Assembly: GCA_043798715.1 (NCBI GenBank)
Contig: JAZDOK010000077.1
Location: 1-48,388 of the forward strand
Reading direction: 5' to 3'
From: JAZDOK01 sp043798715
GTDB lineage: Bacteria > Vulcanimicrobiota > JAZDOK01
Length of the DNA stretch: 48,388 bases
Positions 38,500 to 46,535 of this stretch are shown piece by piece. A program made the translations under genes and the position numbers. Position 1 is the first letter of the stretch, and each line of letters starts with the position of its first letter. The notes under the pieces were generated by a model, which saw only the letters and a list, made by a program, of their open reading frames with translations, was not told where the DNA came from and ran no database searches.

Positions 38500-40245
38500 T
38501 CAGCCGAGGTCGAAAGGCCGATGCGTCGCGGCCATGCCGTCATTGAGCTGGGCTTCCTTCATGATGGACTTGACCACTGTATCGCGGGGATTCCGCGAGA
38601 TGATCTCCCCGCCCTCTATGGAGGAATCGCCTTTCAGGAGGCGCATGGCAAAGTTGTCCGCTTCAGTGGATTTGTCCCCGGACTTATGCTTCGGGCCGCC
38701 CGCCTCTTTCTGCATCCTTTCAAAGAGAATTTCCAGATCGTCTCTCTCCGATTCTCCTTTGCCGGAAGGTACATAGAGCTTGAACTTGGGAGCGGCGGTC
38801 TCGGGCTTGGGCTCCTTCGACAGATCCAGCTCGCCTCTCAGCTTCTTGGCCTCCATTTTGAGGGACTGAAGTTTCAGCTCGATCTTCATCTGCTCTTTCG
38901 GATCTATCCCGGGCGTCTCGGCAATCTGCATCAGTTGGCCGATAGCCTGGATAACGGCTATGAACTTGAAAAGAGACTCTTCCGGCACGTTCCTGAGGGC
39001 GTCCCCCATCTTTTCCAGCCAGGCGGTCTTTTGAGTAAAGGAAGGCACCCGTTCATTGTAGGCGTCGGCCATCAGGGCGATGTCCGAGGCGTGGGTCGGG
39101 GCCCAGACGGAGAGACCCGTGGAGCCCTCCATGTCTATGCCGGTGTGCTGTTCGTCAATGACGGCCGCCTTGAGGGACTCGATTATTCCAACCGCAGCCT
39201 CCTTCATCTTGTCCGGCATTTTAGGATCCGCGATCACCTTCCCGGCGACGTCTCCCAAGTCTCTCAGGGTTCCGTAGTCGAAGAGCATCTCCGGAGTATA
39301 GGCCGAGGAGGGATAATTTTTCGCTGATGCGATTTTTTTAAAGACATCTCGATCGGGAACGCCGGATTCCTTCCAGGCCTGGAGGAAGTTGTCCCAGGCT
39401 TTCGCCACGTTCTCCACCTTGGTATTGTCCAGAGCCACCAGCGTCAGGTAGGTCTGATGGACCTTCTTGAGAAGCTTCGGCTCGTCTTTAATTTCTTCGC
39501 CCCGCTGGCGATAGAACCCCACAAAGTCCCTGGCGAAGTTGACCGGATTGAAGGCCTCGCCCTTATCCAGACGCTCTCCAGTCTTCTCCAGTAATTGCGG
39601 CCAGTGGGAGAAGACGGAGGAGAGGGCGGACATTTCGGAGGCAATGGTGGTCTTGGCGGCACTCTTCATCTGCTCCACGGTCTCCAGATTGCCCATGTAG
39701 CAGGAGTTAAAGACGAGAGCATCCACCTCGTCGTTTCTTTTCGCAGCTTTGTTGGCCTCCTGGACGCCCGCCTGCACGGCCTGCCCGATGTCCACCGGGC
39801 TCATCTCCAGGGCTCCGGTCCAGGCGCCCCCATGGCCCATAAGCGCCAACACGTAGTGCTTGGCGGGATAACTCTTCATTCCCCAAGCCACGAAATCCTT
39901 GAGGGAGTAGGGATTGCCCATGTTGGTCGTCTTTTTAAGCTCTTCCACTACGGGGGACTTATAATTCTGGAAAGGCGCGGCCTTGTCCCGCATGTCCGCG
40001 GTGGCCAAATCCAACTCCATGGACCACTTGGCCGCCTTGGGATCATGCTCCCCGTCCACGACTTTGGCAAAACCGAGCTGCTCGGCCAGCTTATATTCCT
40101 TCTCTGCCTCCTCGGTCCGCCCCGCTTTCTTCAGCTCTTCGAAATACTGGAAGTGGACCAACGGGTTATCAGGCAGATCCTCTGTGAGCTTCTTCCATTC
40201 TTCGATGGAGACCTCCGGCGCGCCCTGTTGTTCGTTCTTCACCAC
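38500..40245 (-). CDS. Clostripain-like cysteine protease, C-terminal part after a frameshift
   Basis: 581 aa in this frame, but the frame continues upstream to about 40272 as RWDGVRRYYVVKNEQQ, the segment that joins the N-terminal part in family C11 proteases. The catalytic pair is visible: His138 in LALMGHGGAW and Cys182 in VFNSCYMGNLE. Before it lies a TPR-like insertion (residues about 14-60; NPLVHFQYFEELKKAGRTEE), not usual in clostripain. The C-terminal third is charged and helical with a Lys/Glu-rich tail. No signal peptide in this part. The start given is only the first Met/Val codon after the break. The gene is either inactivated by a one-base deletion or affected by a sequence error. 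Confidence 0.85.
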   Translation of the reverse strand: MVKNEQQGAPEVSIEEWKKLTEDLPDNPLVHFQYFEELKKAGRTEEAEKEYKLAEQLGFAKVVDGEHDPKAAKWSMELDLATADMRDKAAPFQNYKSPVVEELKKTTNMGNPYSLKDFVAWGMKSYPAKHYVLALMGHGGAWTGALEMSPVDIGQAVQAGVQEANKAAKRNDEVDALVFNSCYMGNLETVEQMKSAAKTTIASEMSALSSVFSHWPQLLEKTGERLDKGEAFNPVNFARDFVGFYRQRGEEIKDEPKLLKKVHQTYLTLVALDNTKVENVAKAWDNFLQAWKESGVPDRDVFKKIASAKNYPSSAYTPEMLFDYGTLRDLGDVAGKVIADPKMPDKMKEAAVGIIESLKAAVIDEQHTGIDMEGSTGLSVWAPTHASDIALMADAYNERVPSFTQKTAWLEKMGDALRNVPEESLFKFIAVIQAIGQLMQIAETPGIDPKEQMKIELKLQSLKMEAKKLRGELDLSKEPKPETAAPKFKLYVPSGKGESERDDLEILFERMQKEAGGPKHKSGDKSTEADNFAMRLLKGDSSIEGGEIISRNPRDTVVKSIMKEAQLNDGMAATHRPFDLG

Positions 40246-40679
40246 GTAGTAGCGGCGGACGCCGTCCCAGCGTTGTCAATGCGATCAAAACCGCCCATGG
40301 GGCGGGCTTCTTCCTGGGGCGACCGGGCGAGTTGGGTGACCAGGTTCATCTTATCGCTGGAACCCAGGCTCTCAAGGTTGAGCATGGAATAGGCCAGCCC
40401 TTCCTCCAAATCGGGGTATTTACCGTTCATGTAGAACATGACCGTGACTTCCTTCTCCTTTGGGGGAGAAGTGGAGGGAGACGCCGCTTTCGGGGAGACC
40501 GGCGCTTTTTCTTTCCGTTTCTTTGGTGTGATATCAACCCTATCCTGTACTTCGCGGGACGACTCTTTTGGGGTTGGGGCACCTGTCTTTATGATTTTCC
40601 TGTCTTCAGAGCCTCCTGCCGCCTGAGAAGGCTGAAGACCGCCTGGATATGAGTTACTGATATTGTCCATTCCACTCAT
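40239..40679 (-). CDS. Clostripain-like protease, N-terminal part before the frameshift
   Basis: 146 aa. A low-complexity Ser/Pro/Lys-rich N-terminus (with DRVDITPKKRKE) leads into the family C11 opening strand and helix, KEVTVMFYMNGKYPDLEEGL, and MLNLESLGSSDKMNLVTQLA, then GGFDRIDN. After codon Asp-Asn (40277-40272) the frame runs into non-homologous AGTASAATTW and stops, whereas the -1 frame continues the protease. No signal peptide, so the protein would be cytosolic or use another export route. A G-rich ribosome site lies ten bases before the ATG, downstream of an extended -10 promoter. Confidence 0.8.
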   Translation of the reverse strand: MSGMDNISNSYPGGLQPSQAAGGSEDRKIIKTGAPTPKESSREVQDRVDITPKKRKEKAPVSPKAASPSTSPPKEKEVTVMFYMNGKYPDLEEGLAYSMLNLESLGSSDKMNLVTQLARSPQEEARPMGGFDRIDNAGTASAATTW

Positions 40680-40714
40680 CGTCGCGATACCCCCCTTTTC
40701 CTGTTGCTTGCACT

Positions 40715-40723
40715 ATTATATCA
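40715..40723 (-). promoter_or_regulatory. Extended -10 promoter of the clostripain-like gene
   Basis: Minus-strand TGATATAAT (40723-40715): TATAAT preceded by TG at the extended -10 position. No -35 consensus upstream. Confidence 0.55.
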
Positions 40724-40778
40724 TGATTACGCAAATAATGCCCATTTGATTTGTTACAAAGTTGTTAACTTTTTGAAT

Positions 40779-43337
40779 TCAGGAAAGCGGGAGGGGGCAG
40801 TTCGGAGCCATTTTTCCCGGTTTCCTCACTTTCATATGGACCGGAACCGGTTTGACACCCCAGATCTCGCTGGCATACTCGGCAATGGTCCTGTCGGAGG
40901 AAAATTTACCCATGTTGGCCGTGTTTAGAATGGACGTCCTGGCCCAGAGCGCGCGATCACTCCAGATTTCGTCTATCCGCTTATGCGCCCGAAGATACGA
41001 ATCAAAATCCTTGAGAATCATGTAGAAATCTCCGCCATCCAGAAGGGAATGGACGATGGGCGCAAAGAGACACTCATCGCCCTTTGAGAAATAGCCGGTC
41101 GCGATCTGGTCAAGACACAGGCGGAGCTCCGGATTGGCCAGATAGACCTCACGGGGGTCATACCCCTGTTTCTTAGCCTGTTCTACTTCAGCCGCCGTCA
41201 GCCCGAAAATAATGATGTTCTCCTCGCCGACCTCCTCCAGAATCTCAATGTTGGCCCCATCGAGCGTCCCCACCGTGACGGCGCCATTCAAGGAGAATTT
41301 CATGTTCCCGGTCCCTGAGGCCTCCATCCCGGCAGTCGAGATCTGTTCCGAGACGTCGGCAGCCGGAAAAATAATCTCGCCCAGGGAGACTCCGTAATTG
41401 GGCAAAAAGATGACCTTCAGCCTGTCGGCGACATCCGGATCCGTATTGATGACCTCCGCGACCGAATTGATCAGTTTTATAATCAGCTTGGCCATGAAAT
41501 ATCCCGGCGCGGCTTTGCCTGCAAAAATGAAGGTCTTGGGAACATAGGAAGCTGACGGATTTGATTTCAGGGTGTTGTAGTCTGTTATGACCCGCAGGAT
41601 GTTCATAAGCTGCCGCTTGTACTCATGAATGCGCTTGACCTGACAGACGAAAACCGACTCCGATTTGACCTTGATCCCAAGGTGCTTCTCGATGTATTGA
41701 GCCAGCCGCCCCTTGTTTCTCTTTTTGACGGACATCCATTTTTCCTGAAAGGCGGTATCGTCGGCCAGGGGAATAAGCCCCCGGAGACGATACAGGTCCG
41801 TCACCCAGGCATCCCCGATATTCTCGGTGATGAGCGCCGAAAGGTCCGGATTGCAGACCTTGAGCCAGCGCCGCTGGGTGATCCCGTTGGTCTTATTGTT
41901 GAACTTCGAGGGGTACATCTCGTAAAAATCCCGGAAGAGTTTTGAGGTCAAAATACTGGTATGAAGTTCCGCGACTCCGTTCACCGAGTGGCTTCCCACG
42001 ACGGCAAGATGGGTCATACGGAGAGATTTTACCGGCTCCTCCTGTATGATGGACATTCTTTTCAGCCGATCGATATCTCCCGGATAGGCCTCCCCCACCT
42101 CTTCCATAAACCGCCTGTTGATCTCATATATAATCTGAAGGTGCCTGGGAAGAAGAGTACCCAGCATCTCCACCGGCCACTGTTCCTGGGCCTCCGGCAT
42201 GACCGTGTGATTTGTATAGCTGATTACCCGAGTGGTGATGTCCCAGGCGGATTCCCAGTCGTATCCCTCCTGATCTACAAGAATCCGCATCAATTCAGGC
42301 ACCGCCAGAGCCGGGTGAGTGTCATTGAGCTGCACGGCGGCCTTGTCCGGCAGGTTGTCCAGGGTATCATTCATTATGCGGTGACGCCGAATGATATCCT
42401 GGATGGTGGCGCAGATAAAGAAATACTCCTGTTTCAGCCGCAGTTCCTTTCCCCTGAAGGCATCGTCACGGGGATAGAGCACCCGGGTGATGTTTTCCGA
42501 CTCATTCTTGTCGGCCACCGCATCCAGGTAGTCTTCTTTGTTGAAATAGTCCAGATCGAATTCATTGGTGGCGCGGGCCGCCCACAGACGCATGGTATTG
42601 GCGGTGTAGTTGCCGTAACCCGGGATGGGATAGTCATAGGCCAGCGCATGAATTCTTTCCGTGTCCACCCATGCATTGAAGAGGCGTCCGGTCTTATCAA
42701 CACGGCTCTCCACCCTCCCGTAGAAATTGACGTCAAAGCGGACTTCCTTGCGAAGGGTTTCCCACGGGCTTCCCCCGTTCAGCCAGAAGTCGGGTTTTTC
42801 CACCTGATAACCGTCAACTATGTCCTGGCGAAAGATGCCGTATTCGTAGCGAATCCCGTAGCCGTAGCTGGGAATCTGCATGGTGGCCATCGAATCCAGA
42901 AAACAGGCCGCCAGTCGGCCCAGACCCCCGTTGCCCAGTCCGGCGTCGGGCTCGAATTCCTGCATTTCCCCGACATCATAGCCGATGCTGCTGATAGCGT
43001 TTCTGGTTTCGTGGTATATGTTAAGGTTGATCAGGCTGTTGGTCAGGGTTCGCCCCATCAGGTATTCCAGAGAGAGATAATAGACTCTCTTTGCGTTGTC
43101 ATTATAGTAAGAGGTCTGTGTGTCATTCCACCGTTCCATCAGGCGGTCTTTCACCGCCAGGCAGACGCTCCTGGCAAAGTCGTAATCGAAAGCGGTAAAC
43201 CTCTCCTTGCCCAGGCTGTACTCCAGGTGAAAAGCCATAGATCTCAGGATGGATTCGCAGTCCATTCCGAGGTTTTGTTCCAGAATAGACCAGATCTTTT
43301 CAGTTTTTTCGTTATGTCTCTCGGTTGTTGTCTCCAT
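40779..43337 (-). CDS. glgP: Glycogen/starch phosphorylase
   Basis: 852 aa, the usual length of GT35 phosphorylases. Releases glucose 1-phosphate from alpha-1,4-glucan using phosphate and PLP. Features: GLGNGGLGRLAACFLDSMAT, SYGYGIRYEYGIF, NDTHPALAVPELMR, the PLP-lysine segment EASGTGNMKFSLNGA and TLDGANIEI. GGAG lies seven bases before the ATG. It is transcribed alone on the minus strand; no glycogen synthase or branching enzyme is nearby. It likely feeds stored glucan into glycolysis. Long antisense ORFs over it are shadows. Confidence 0.96.
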   Translation of the reverse strand: METTTERHNEKTEKIWSILEQNLGMDCESILRSMAFHLEYSLGKERFTAFDYDFARSVCLAVKDRLMERWNDTQTSYYNDNAKRVYYLSLEYLMGRTLTNSLINLNIYHETRNAISSIGYDVGEMQEFEPDAGLGNGGLGRLAACFLDSMATMQIPSYGYGIRYEYGIFRQDIVDGYQVEKPDFWLNGGSPWETLRKEVRFDVNFYGRVESRVDKTGRLFNAWVDTERIHALAYDYPIPGYGNYTANTMRLWAARATNEFDLDYFNKEDYLDAVADKNESENITRVLYPRDDAFRGKELRLKQEYFFICATIQDIIRRHRIMNDTLDNLPDKAAVQLNDTHPALAVPELMRILVDQEGYDWESAWDITTRVISYTNHTVMPEAQEQWPVEMLGTLLPRHLQIIYEINRRFMEEVGEAYPGDIDRLKRMSIIQEEPVKSLRMTHLAVVGSHSVNGVAELHTSILTSKLFRDFYEMYPSKFNNKTNGITQRRWLKVCNPDLSALITENIGDAWVTDLYRLRGLIPLADDTAFQEKWMSVKKRNKGRLAQYIEKHLGIKVKSESVFVCQVKRIHEYKRQLMNILRVITDYNTLKSNPSASYVPKTFIFAGKAAPGYFMAKLIIKLINSVAEVINTDPDVADRLKVIFLPNYGVSLGEIIFPAADVSEQISTAGMEASGTGNMKFSLNGAVTVGTLDGANIEILEEVGEENIIIFGLTAAEVEQAKKQGYDPREVYLANPELRLCLDQIATGYFSKGDECLFAPIVHSLLDGGDFYMILKDFDSYLRAHKRIDEIWSDRALWARTSILNTANMGKFSSDRTIAEYASEIWGVKPVPVHMKVRKPGKMAPNCPLPLS

Positions 43338-43517
43338 ATCCTAACTCCTTGTCAATAGCGCTCCCTTACGAATAAGCTACCTTATATTATATTCTTGCGT
43401 TGAATTTCCTTCTTAAGCTCCAAGTTCCTGCTGAAAACCTTCCTCCTCCCCCTTGACTTTCGCTGTTTTGTCGTGATGGATCAGGATAGGGATCTTTGGA
43501 AGAAGGAGGATGAACTA

Positions 43518-43694
43518 ATGGACGAGATTCAGAAAATCGGAGAAAAGAAAGACGCAAAACCGGAAATCGCCGCCCCGGCGTGCGCCGCTCAGGGAGCACA
43601 GGCTCCACCGCCCCCGCCGCCACCGGTGGGAGACCCGAAGGAGGCCGTACAGCTCAGCCCGGATGCGCAGAAGATCCAGGAACTCAGCAAGTAG
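43518..43694 (+). CDS. Small Pro-rich protein of unknown function
   Basis: 58 aa from the ATG at 43518, which has AAGGAGG nine bases upstream; an in-frame ATG at 43473 lacks a ribosome site. Sequence: a charged N-terminus (MDEIQKIGEKKD), an Ala/Pro/Cys middle with seven consecutive prolines, and a tail AVQLSPDAQKIQELSK. That tail recalls the C-terminal motif of FlgM-type and similar short linear-motif proteins, but this is weak. A strong terminator follows 15 bases after the stop, supporting a real single-gene unit. Confidence 0.6.
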   Translation: MDEIQKIGEKKDAKPEIAAPACAAQGAQAPPPPPPPVGDPKEAVQLSPDAQKIQELSK

Positions 43695-43708
43695 TTTTAA
43701 AGGGCTAT

Positions 43709-43745
43709 GAGGGGGATTGCCTGAAGCAGTCCCTCTCTTTTTTTT
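43709..43745 (+). terminator. Intrinsic terminator
   Basis: Stem GAGGG-GATTGC / GCAGT-CCCTC with loop CTGAA, followed by CTC and eight T. Ends the small ORF at 43518-43694. Confidence 0.85.
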
Positions 43746-43843
43746 GCCCGGCGCCTCGTTTTTAGGAATGATTAGAATAATCCAAGCCACCCACTCCTTA
43801 TACGCAGTATATATATAACTTTACAGCGCAAGACTAAAGGTTG

Positions 43844-43872
43844 TTGACAGTAAATCTTAAATATGCTAATAT
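43844..43872 (+). promoter_or_regulatory. Promoter of the grpE-dnaK-dnaJ-hspR operon
   Basis: TTGACA (43844-43849), 17-bp spacer, TAATAT (43867-43872). Neither a CIRCE element nor a canonical HAIR repeat (CTTGAGT-N7-ACTCAAG) was found between here and grpE. Confidence 0.72.
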
Positions 43873-43951
43873 TGTATTTGCGAATAAATAATATTGAGCC
43901 CTTTGGTGTTATCTTTTATTCGGCTCATTGCACAAACAGGAGGTGAATTAA

Positions 43952-44569
43952 TTGAAGAAAACTGGTGGTGAATCCCTGCCTTCCCCTTCCCATGAACACA
44001 GCCTGTCGCCGCCTTTATCCTCCTCTTCCCTTTCTTCTGAGAACAGGGAGGATAACACTCTCCCGGAGGAGGAGACCAGGCAGAAAGAGACCGTCGGAGA
44101 AAGCCCGGAGTACGTGGCCTCTCTCGACGAGCAAATTAAGCGGATGCAGGCCGATTTTGAAAATTACAAGCGCCACAAGGACGAAGAGTGGGAGCAATAC
44201 CGGAAATACGCCGGCGAAAAACTCCTCATCGAGTTGGTCGCGATCCAGGACAACCTGGAGCGGGCGATAAAAGCCGCCCAGGAGACCAAGAACCTCAAGG
44301 CGCTAATCGAGGGACTGCAACTGGTACTGCGCCAGATTCAGTGTACCCTTATGAAGGAGGGGGTCAAGGAGATCCCCGCCGTAGGCTGCCTCTTCGATCC
44401 CTGCGTTCACCAGGCGGTTCAAAAGGAGATTTGCGACGAGGTGCCCGACGAGACGGTCACCGAGGAATTTCAGCGGGGATATTCCATGGGAGACAGGCTC
44501 CTCAGGCCCAGCCTGGTCAAAGTATCCAGGAAATCCCAGACGGCAAAATTAAGTAAGGAGGAGGAATAA
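43952..44569 (+). CDS. grpE: Nucleotide exchange factor GrpE
   Basis: 205 aa, cytosolic. Releases ADP from DnaK. A low-complexity Ser/Pro/Glu N-terminus (to about residue 45) is followed by the long dimerising helix (LDEQIKRMQADFENYKRHKD) and the beta-wing domain (KEGVKEIPAVGCLFDPCVHQ, then GYSMGDRLLRPSLVKV). Start is TTG at 43952 with AGGAGG eight bases upstream. Two bases separate its stop from the dnaK start. Confidence 0.95.
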   Translation: MKKTGGESLPSPSHEHSLSPPLSSSSLSSENREDNTLPEEETRQKETVGESPEYVASLDEQIKRMQADFENYKRHKDEEWEQYRKYAGEKLLIELVAIQDNLERAIKAAQETKNLKALIEGLQLVLRQIQCTLMKEGVKEIPAVGCLFDPCVHQAVQKEICDEVPDETVTEEFQRGYSMGDRLLRPSLVKVSRKSQTAKLSKEEE

Positions 44570-44571
44570 AT

Positions 44572-46440
44572 ATGGCAAAGGTAGTTGGAATTGACCTGGG
44601 AACCACAAATTCGGTCGTAGCGATCATGGAGGGGGGGAAACCTTCCGTTATCGCCAACGCCGAGGGAAACCGGACCACTCCCTCAGTGGTCGGCTTTACC
44701 AAGGATGGACAGCGACTGGTCGGCGAGCTGGCCAAGCGCCAGTCCATCAGCAACCCCGAGCGGACCGTCGTCTCCATCAAGAGGGAGATGGGGACCAATC
44801 AACGGGTGAAAATCGACGGCAAGGAATACTCCCCCGAGGAGATCTCCTCGATGATCCTCGGCAAGCTGAAAACCGACGCCGAGCGCTACCTTGGCGATAC
44901 CGTGCGCCAGGCGGTCATAACGGTGCCGGCCTATTTTGATGACGCCCAGCGCCAGGCCACCAAGAACGCCGGAAGCATCGCCGGCCTGGAAGTTCTGAGA
45001 ATCATCAACGAGCCGACGGCCTCGGCCCTGGCCTACGGCCTGGACAAGATGGAACAGACCATGACCGTGCTGGTTTTCGACCTGGGCGGCGGCACCTTCG
45101 ACGTCTCCATTCTCGAAATCGGGGGCGGCGTCTTCGAGGTAAAATCCACCGCTGGAAACACCCGCCTGGGTGGAGACGACTGGGATCAGCTTATCGTGGA
45201 TTACGTCGCCGACGAATTCAAGCGGATGAATGGGATAGATCTTCGAAGTGACAAGATGGCCCTCCAGCGACTGAGAGACGCATCCGAGAAAGCCAAGATC
45301 GAGCTTTCGACGGTGGTGCAGACCAATATCAATCTGCCCTTTGTGACGGCTGATGCCTCCGGCCCCAAGCATCTGGACGTGACCCTGACCCGCGCCAAGT
45401 TTGAGGAGATGTCAAGGGAACTGGTCGAAAAATGTGCCGGGCCCACCAACCGGGCCATCGAGGACGCTAAAGTCGAACCCAACGAAATTGACCGCATCCT
45501 CCTGGTGGGAGGCGCTACCCGGATGCCCATGATTGTTGATTTCGTGCGGAAGACCTTCGGGAAGGAGCCGAATAAGGACATCAACCCGGACGAGTGTGTG
45601 GCCCTCGGGGCCGCCATTCAGGGTGCCATCCTGGTGGGAGAGGTCAAGGACATCGTCCTGGTGGATGTGACCCCGCTAACCCTCGGCATCGAGACCCTGG
45701 GAGGGATCATGACCAAACTCATCCCGAGAAACACCGCCATCCCGACCACCAAGTCGGAAATTTTCACTACGGCTGCTGACTTCCAGCCCTCCGTTGAGAT
45801 CCACGTCCTCCAGGGGGAGCGGGAAATGGCCTCCGACAACAAGACCCTGGCCCGCTTCATCCTGGCCGATATCCCGCCGGCCCCGCGAGGCATCCCCCAG
45901 GTCGAGGTTATTTTCGACATTGATTCAAACGGCATCCTCAACGTGACGGCCAAGGACCGCGCCACCAACAGGTCCCAGCGGGTGCAGGTCACGGCCACCA
46001 CCAATCTCTCCAAGGATGACGTGAACAACATGGTCAAAGATGCGGAACGCTACGGCGCCGAGGACAAGAAGAGAAAAGAAGCGGTTGAGGCCAAAAATAA
46101 CGCCGATGCCCTGATCTATACAACCGAGAGGACCCTTAAAGATGCGGGCGACAAGGCAAACCCGGCTCTCAAGCAGAAAGTCGAGGAGGCCGTCGCTAAA
46201 CTGAAGAAGACCTTGGAGAGCAACAACGCCGATCAGATAAAAACCGAAACCGAGGAGGTACGCCGGGTCGTAGGAGAACTGGCCCAGGATCTCTATTCCA
46301 AAGCCGGTCCGCCTCCGGGAGCCCAGGCGGGGCCCCAGGCGGAAGGCGGATTTACTCCTCCCCCCGGAGGCGACGGAAAGGGCCACACCTCCCCCGGCGG
46401 AGATGACGTGGTGGACGCCGAGTACAAGGTGCAGGAGTAA
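44572..46440 (+). CDS. dnaK: Chaperone DnaK (Hsp70)
   Basis: 622 aa, full length. ATPase domain with GIDLGTTNSVVAI, the phosphate-2 motif VFDLGGGTFDVSIL and LVGGATRMP; substrate-binding domain (LGIETLGGIMTKLIPRNTAI) and a helical lid ending in a Pro/Gly-rich linker and the terminal DDVVDAEYKVQE, close to the EEVD-like tail of bacterial DnaK. Folds and protects proteins with DnaJ and GrpE. Second gene of the heat-shock operon; a long inverted repeat separates it from dnaJ. Confidence 0.97.
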   Translation: MAKVVGIDLGTTNSVVAIMEGGKPSVIANAEGNRTTPSVVGFTKDGQRLVGELAKRQSISNPERTVVSIKREMGTNQRVKIDGKEYSPEEISSMILGKLKTDAERYLGDTVRQAVITVPAYFDDAQRQATKNAGSIAGLEVLRIINEPTASALAYGLDKMEQTMTVLVFDLGGGTFDVSILEIGGGVFEVKSTAGNTRLGGDDWDQLIVDYVADEFKRMNGIDLRSDKMALQRLRDASEKAKIELSTVVQTNINLPFVTADASGPKHLDVTLTRAKFEEMSRELVEKCAGPTNRAIEDAKVEPNEIDRILLVGGATRMPMIVDFVRKTFGKEPNKDINPDECVALGAAIQGAILVGEVKDIVLVDVTPLTLGIETLGGIMTKLIPRNTAIPTTKSEIFTTAADFQPSVEIHVLQGEREMASDNKTLARFILADIPPAPRGIPQVEVIFDIDSNGILNVTAKDRATNRSQRVQVTATTNLSKDDVNNMVKDAERYGAEDKKRKEAVEAKNNADALIYTTERTLKDAGDKANPALKQKVEEAVAKLKKTLESNNADQIKTETEEVRRVVGELAQDLYSKAGPPPGAQAGPQAEGGFTPPPGGDGKGHTSPGGDDVVDAEYKVQE

Positions 46441-46456
46441 CGGTAATTAGCAATCA

Positions 46457-46527
46457 GGGGTCAGGTCTTGCAATCCAGCAAATCCAGCACCGGCATTCCA
46501 AAATGTCGTAATGCAAGACCTGACCCC
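46457..46527. repeat. Inverted repeat between dnaK and dnaJ
   Basis: GGGGTCAGGTCTTGCA (46457-46472) and its exact complement TGCAAGACCTGACCCC (46512-46527), 16-bp arms with a 39-base interior, then CGCTTTT. The sequence GGGGTCAGGTCTTGCA is a familiar arm of dispersed REP/MITE-like elements. In RNA it could form a long hairpin that attenuates transcription or processes the operon mRNA. Confidence 0.75.
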
Positions 46528-46535
46528 GCTTTTAG

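Noticed and set aside
40263..40280. Programmed -1 frameshift in the protease gene
   Set aside because: No X-XXY-YYZ slippery heptamer exists in the short allowed window, and no downstream stimulatory structure was obvious.
41961..43358. 465-codon open frame antisense to glycogen phosphorylase
   Set aside because: Lies entirely over a full-length conserved enzyme on the other strand; no recognisable protein features.
43746..43951. CIRCE or HAIR operator upstream of grpE
   Set aside because: Neither consensus could be found by eye; only a standard promoter is visible.
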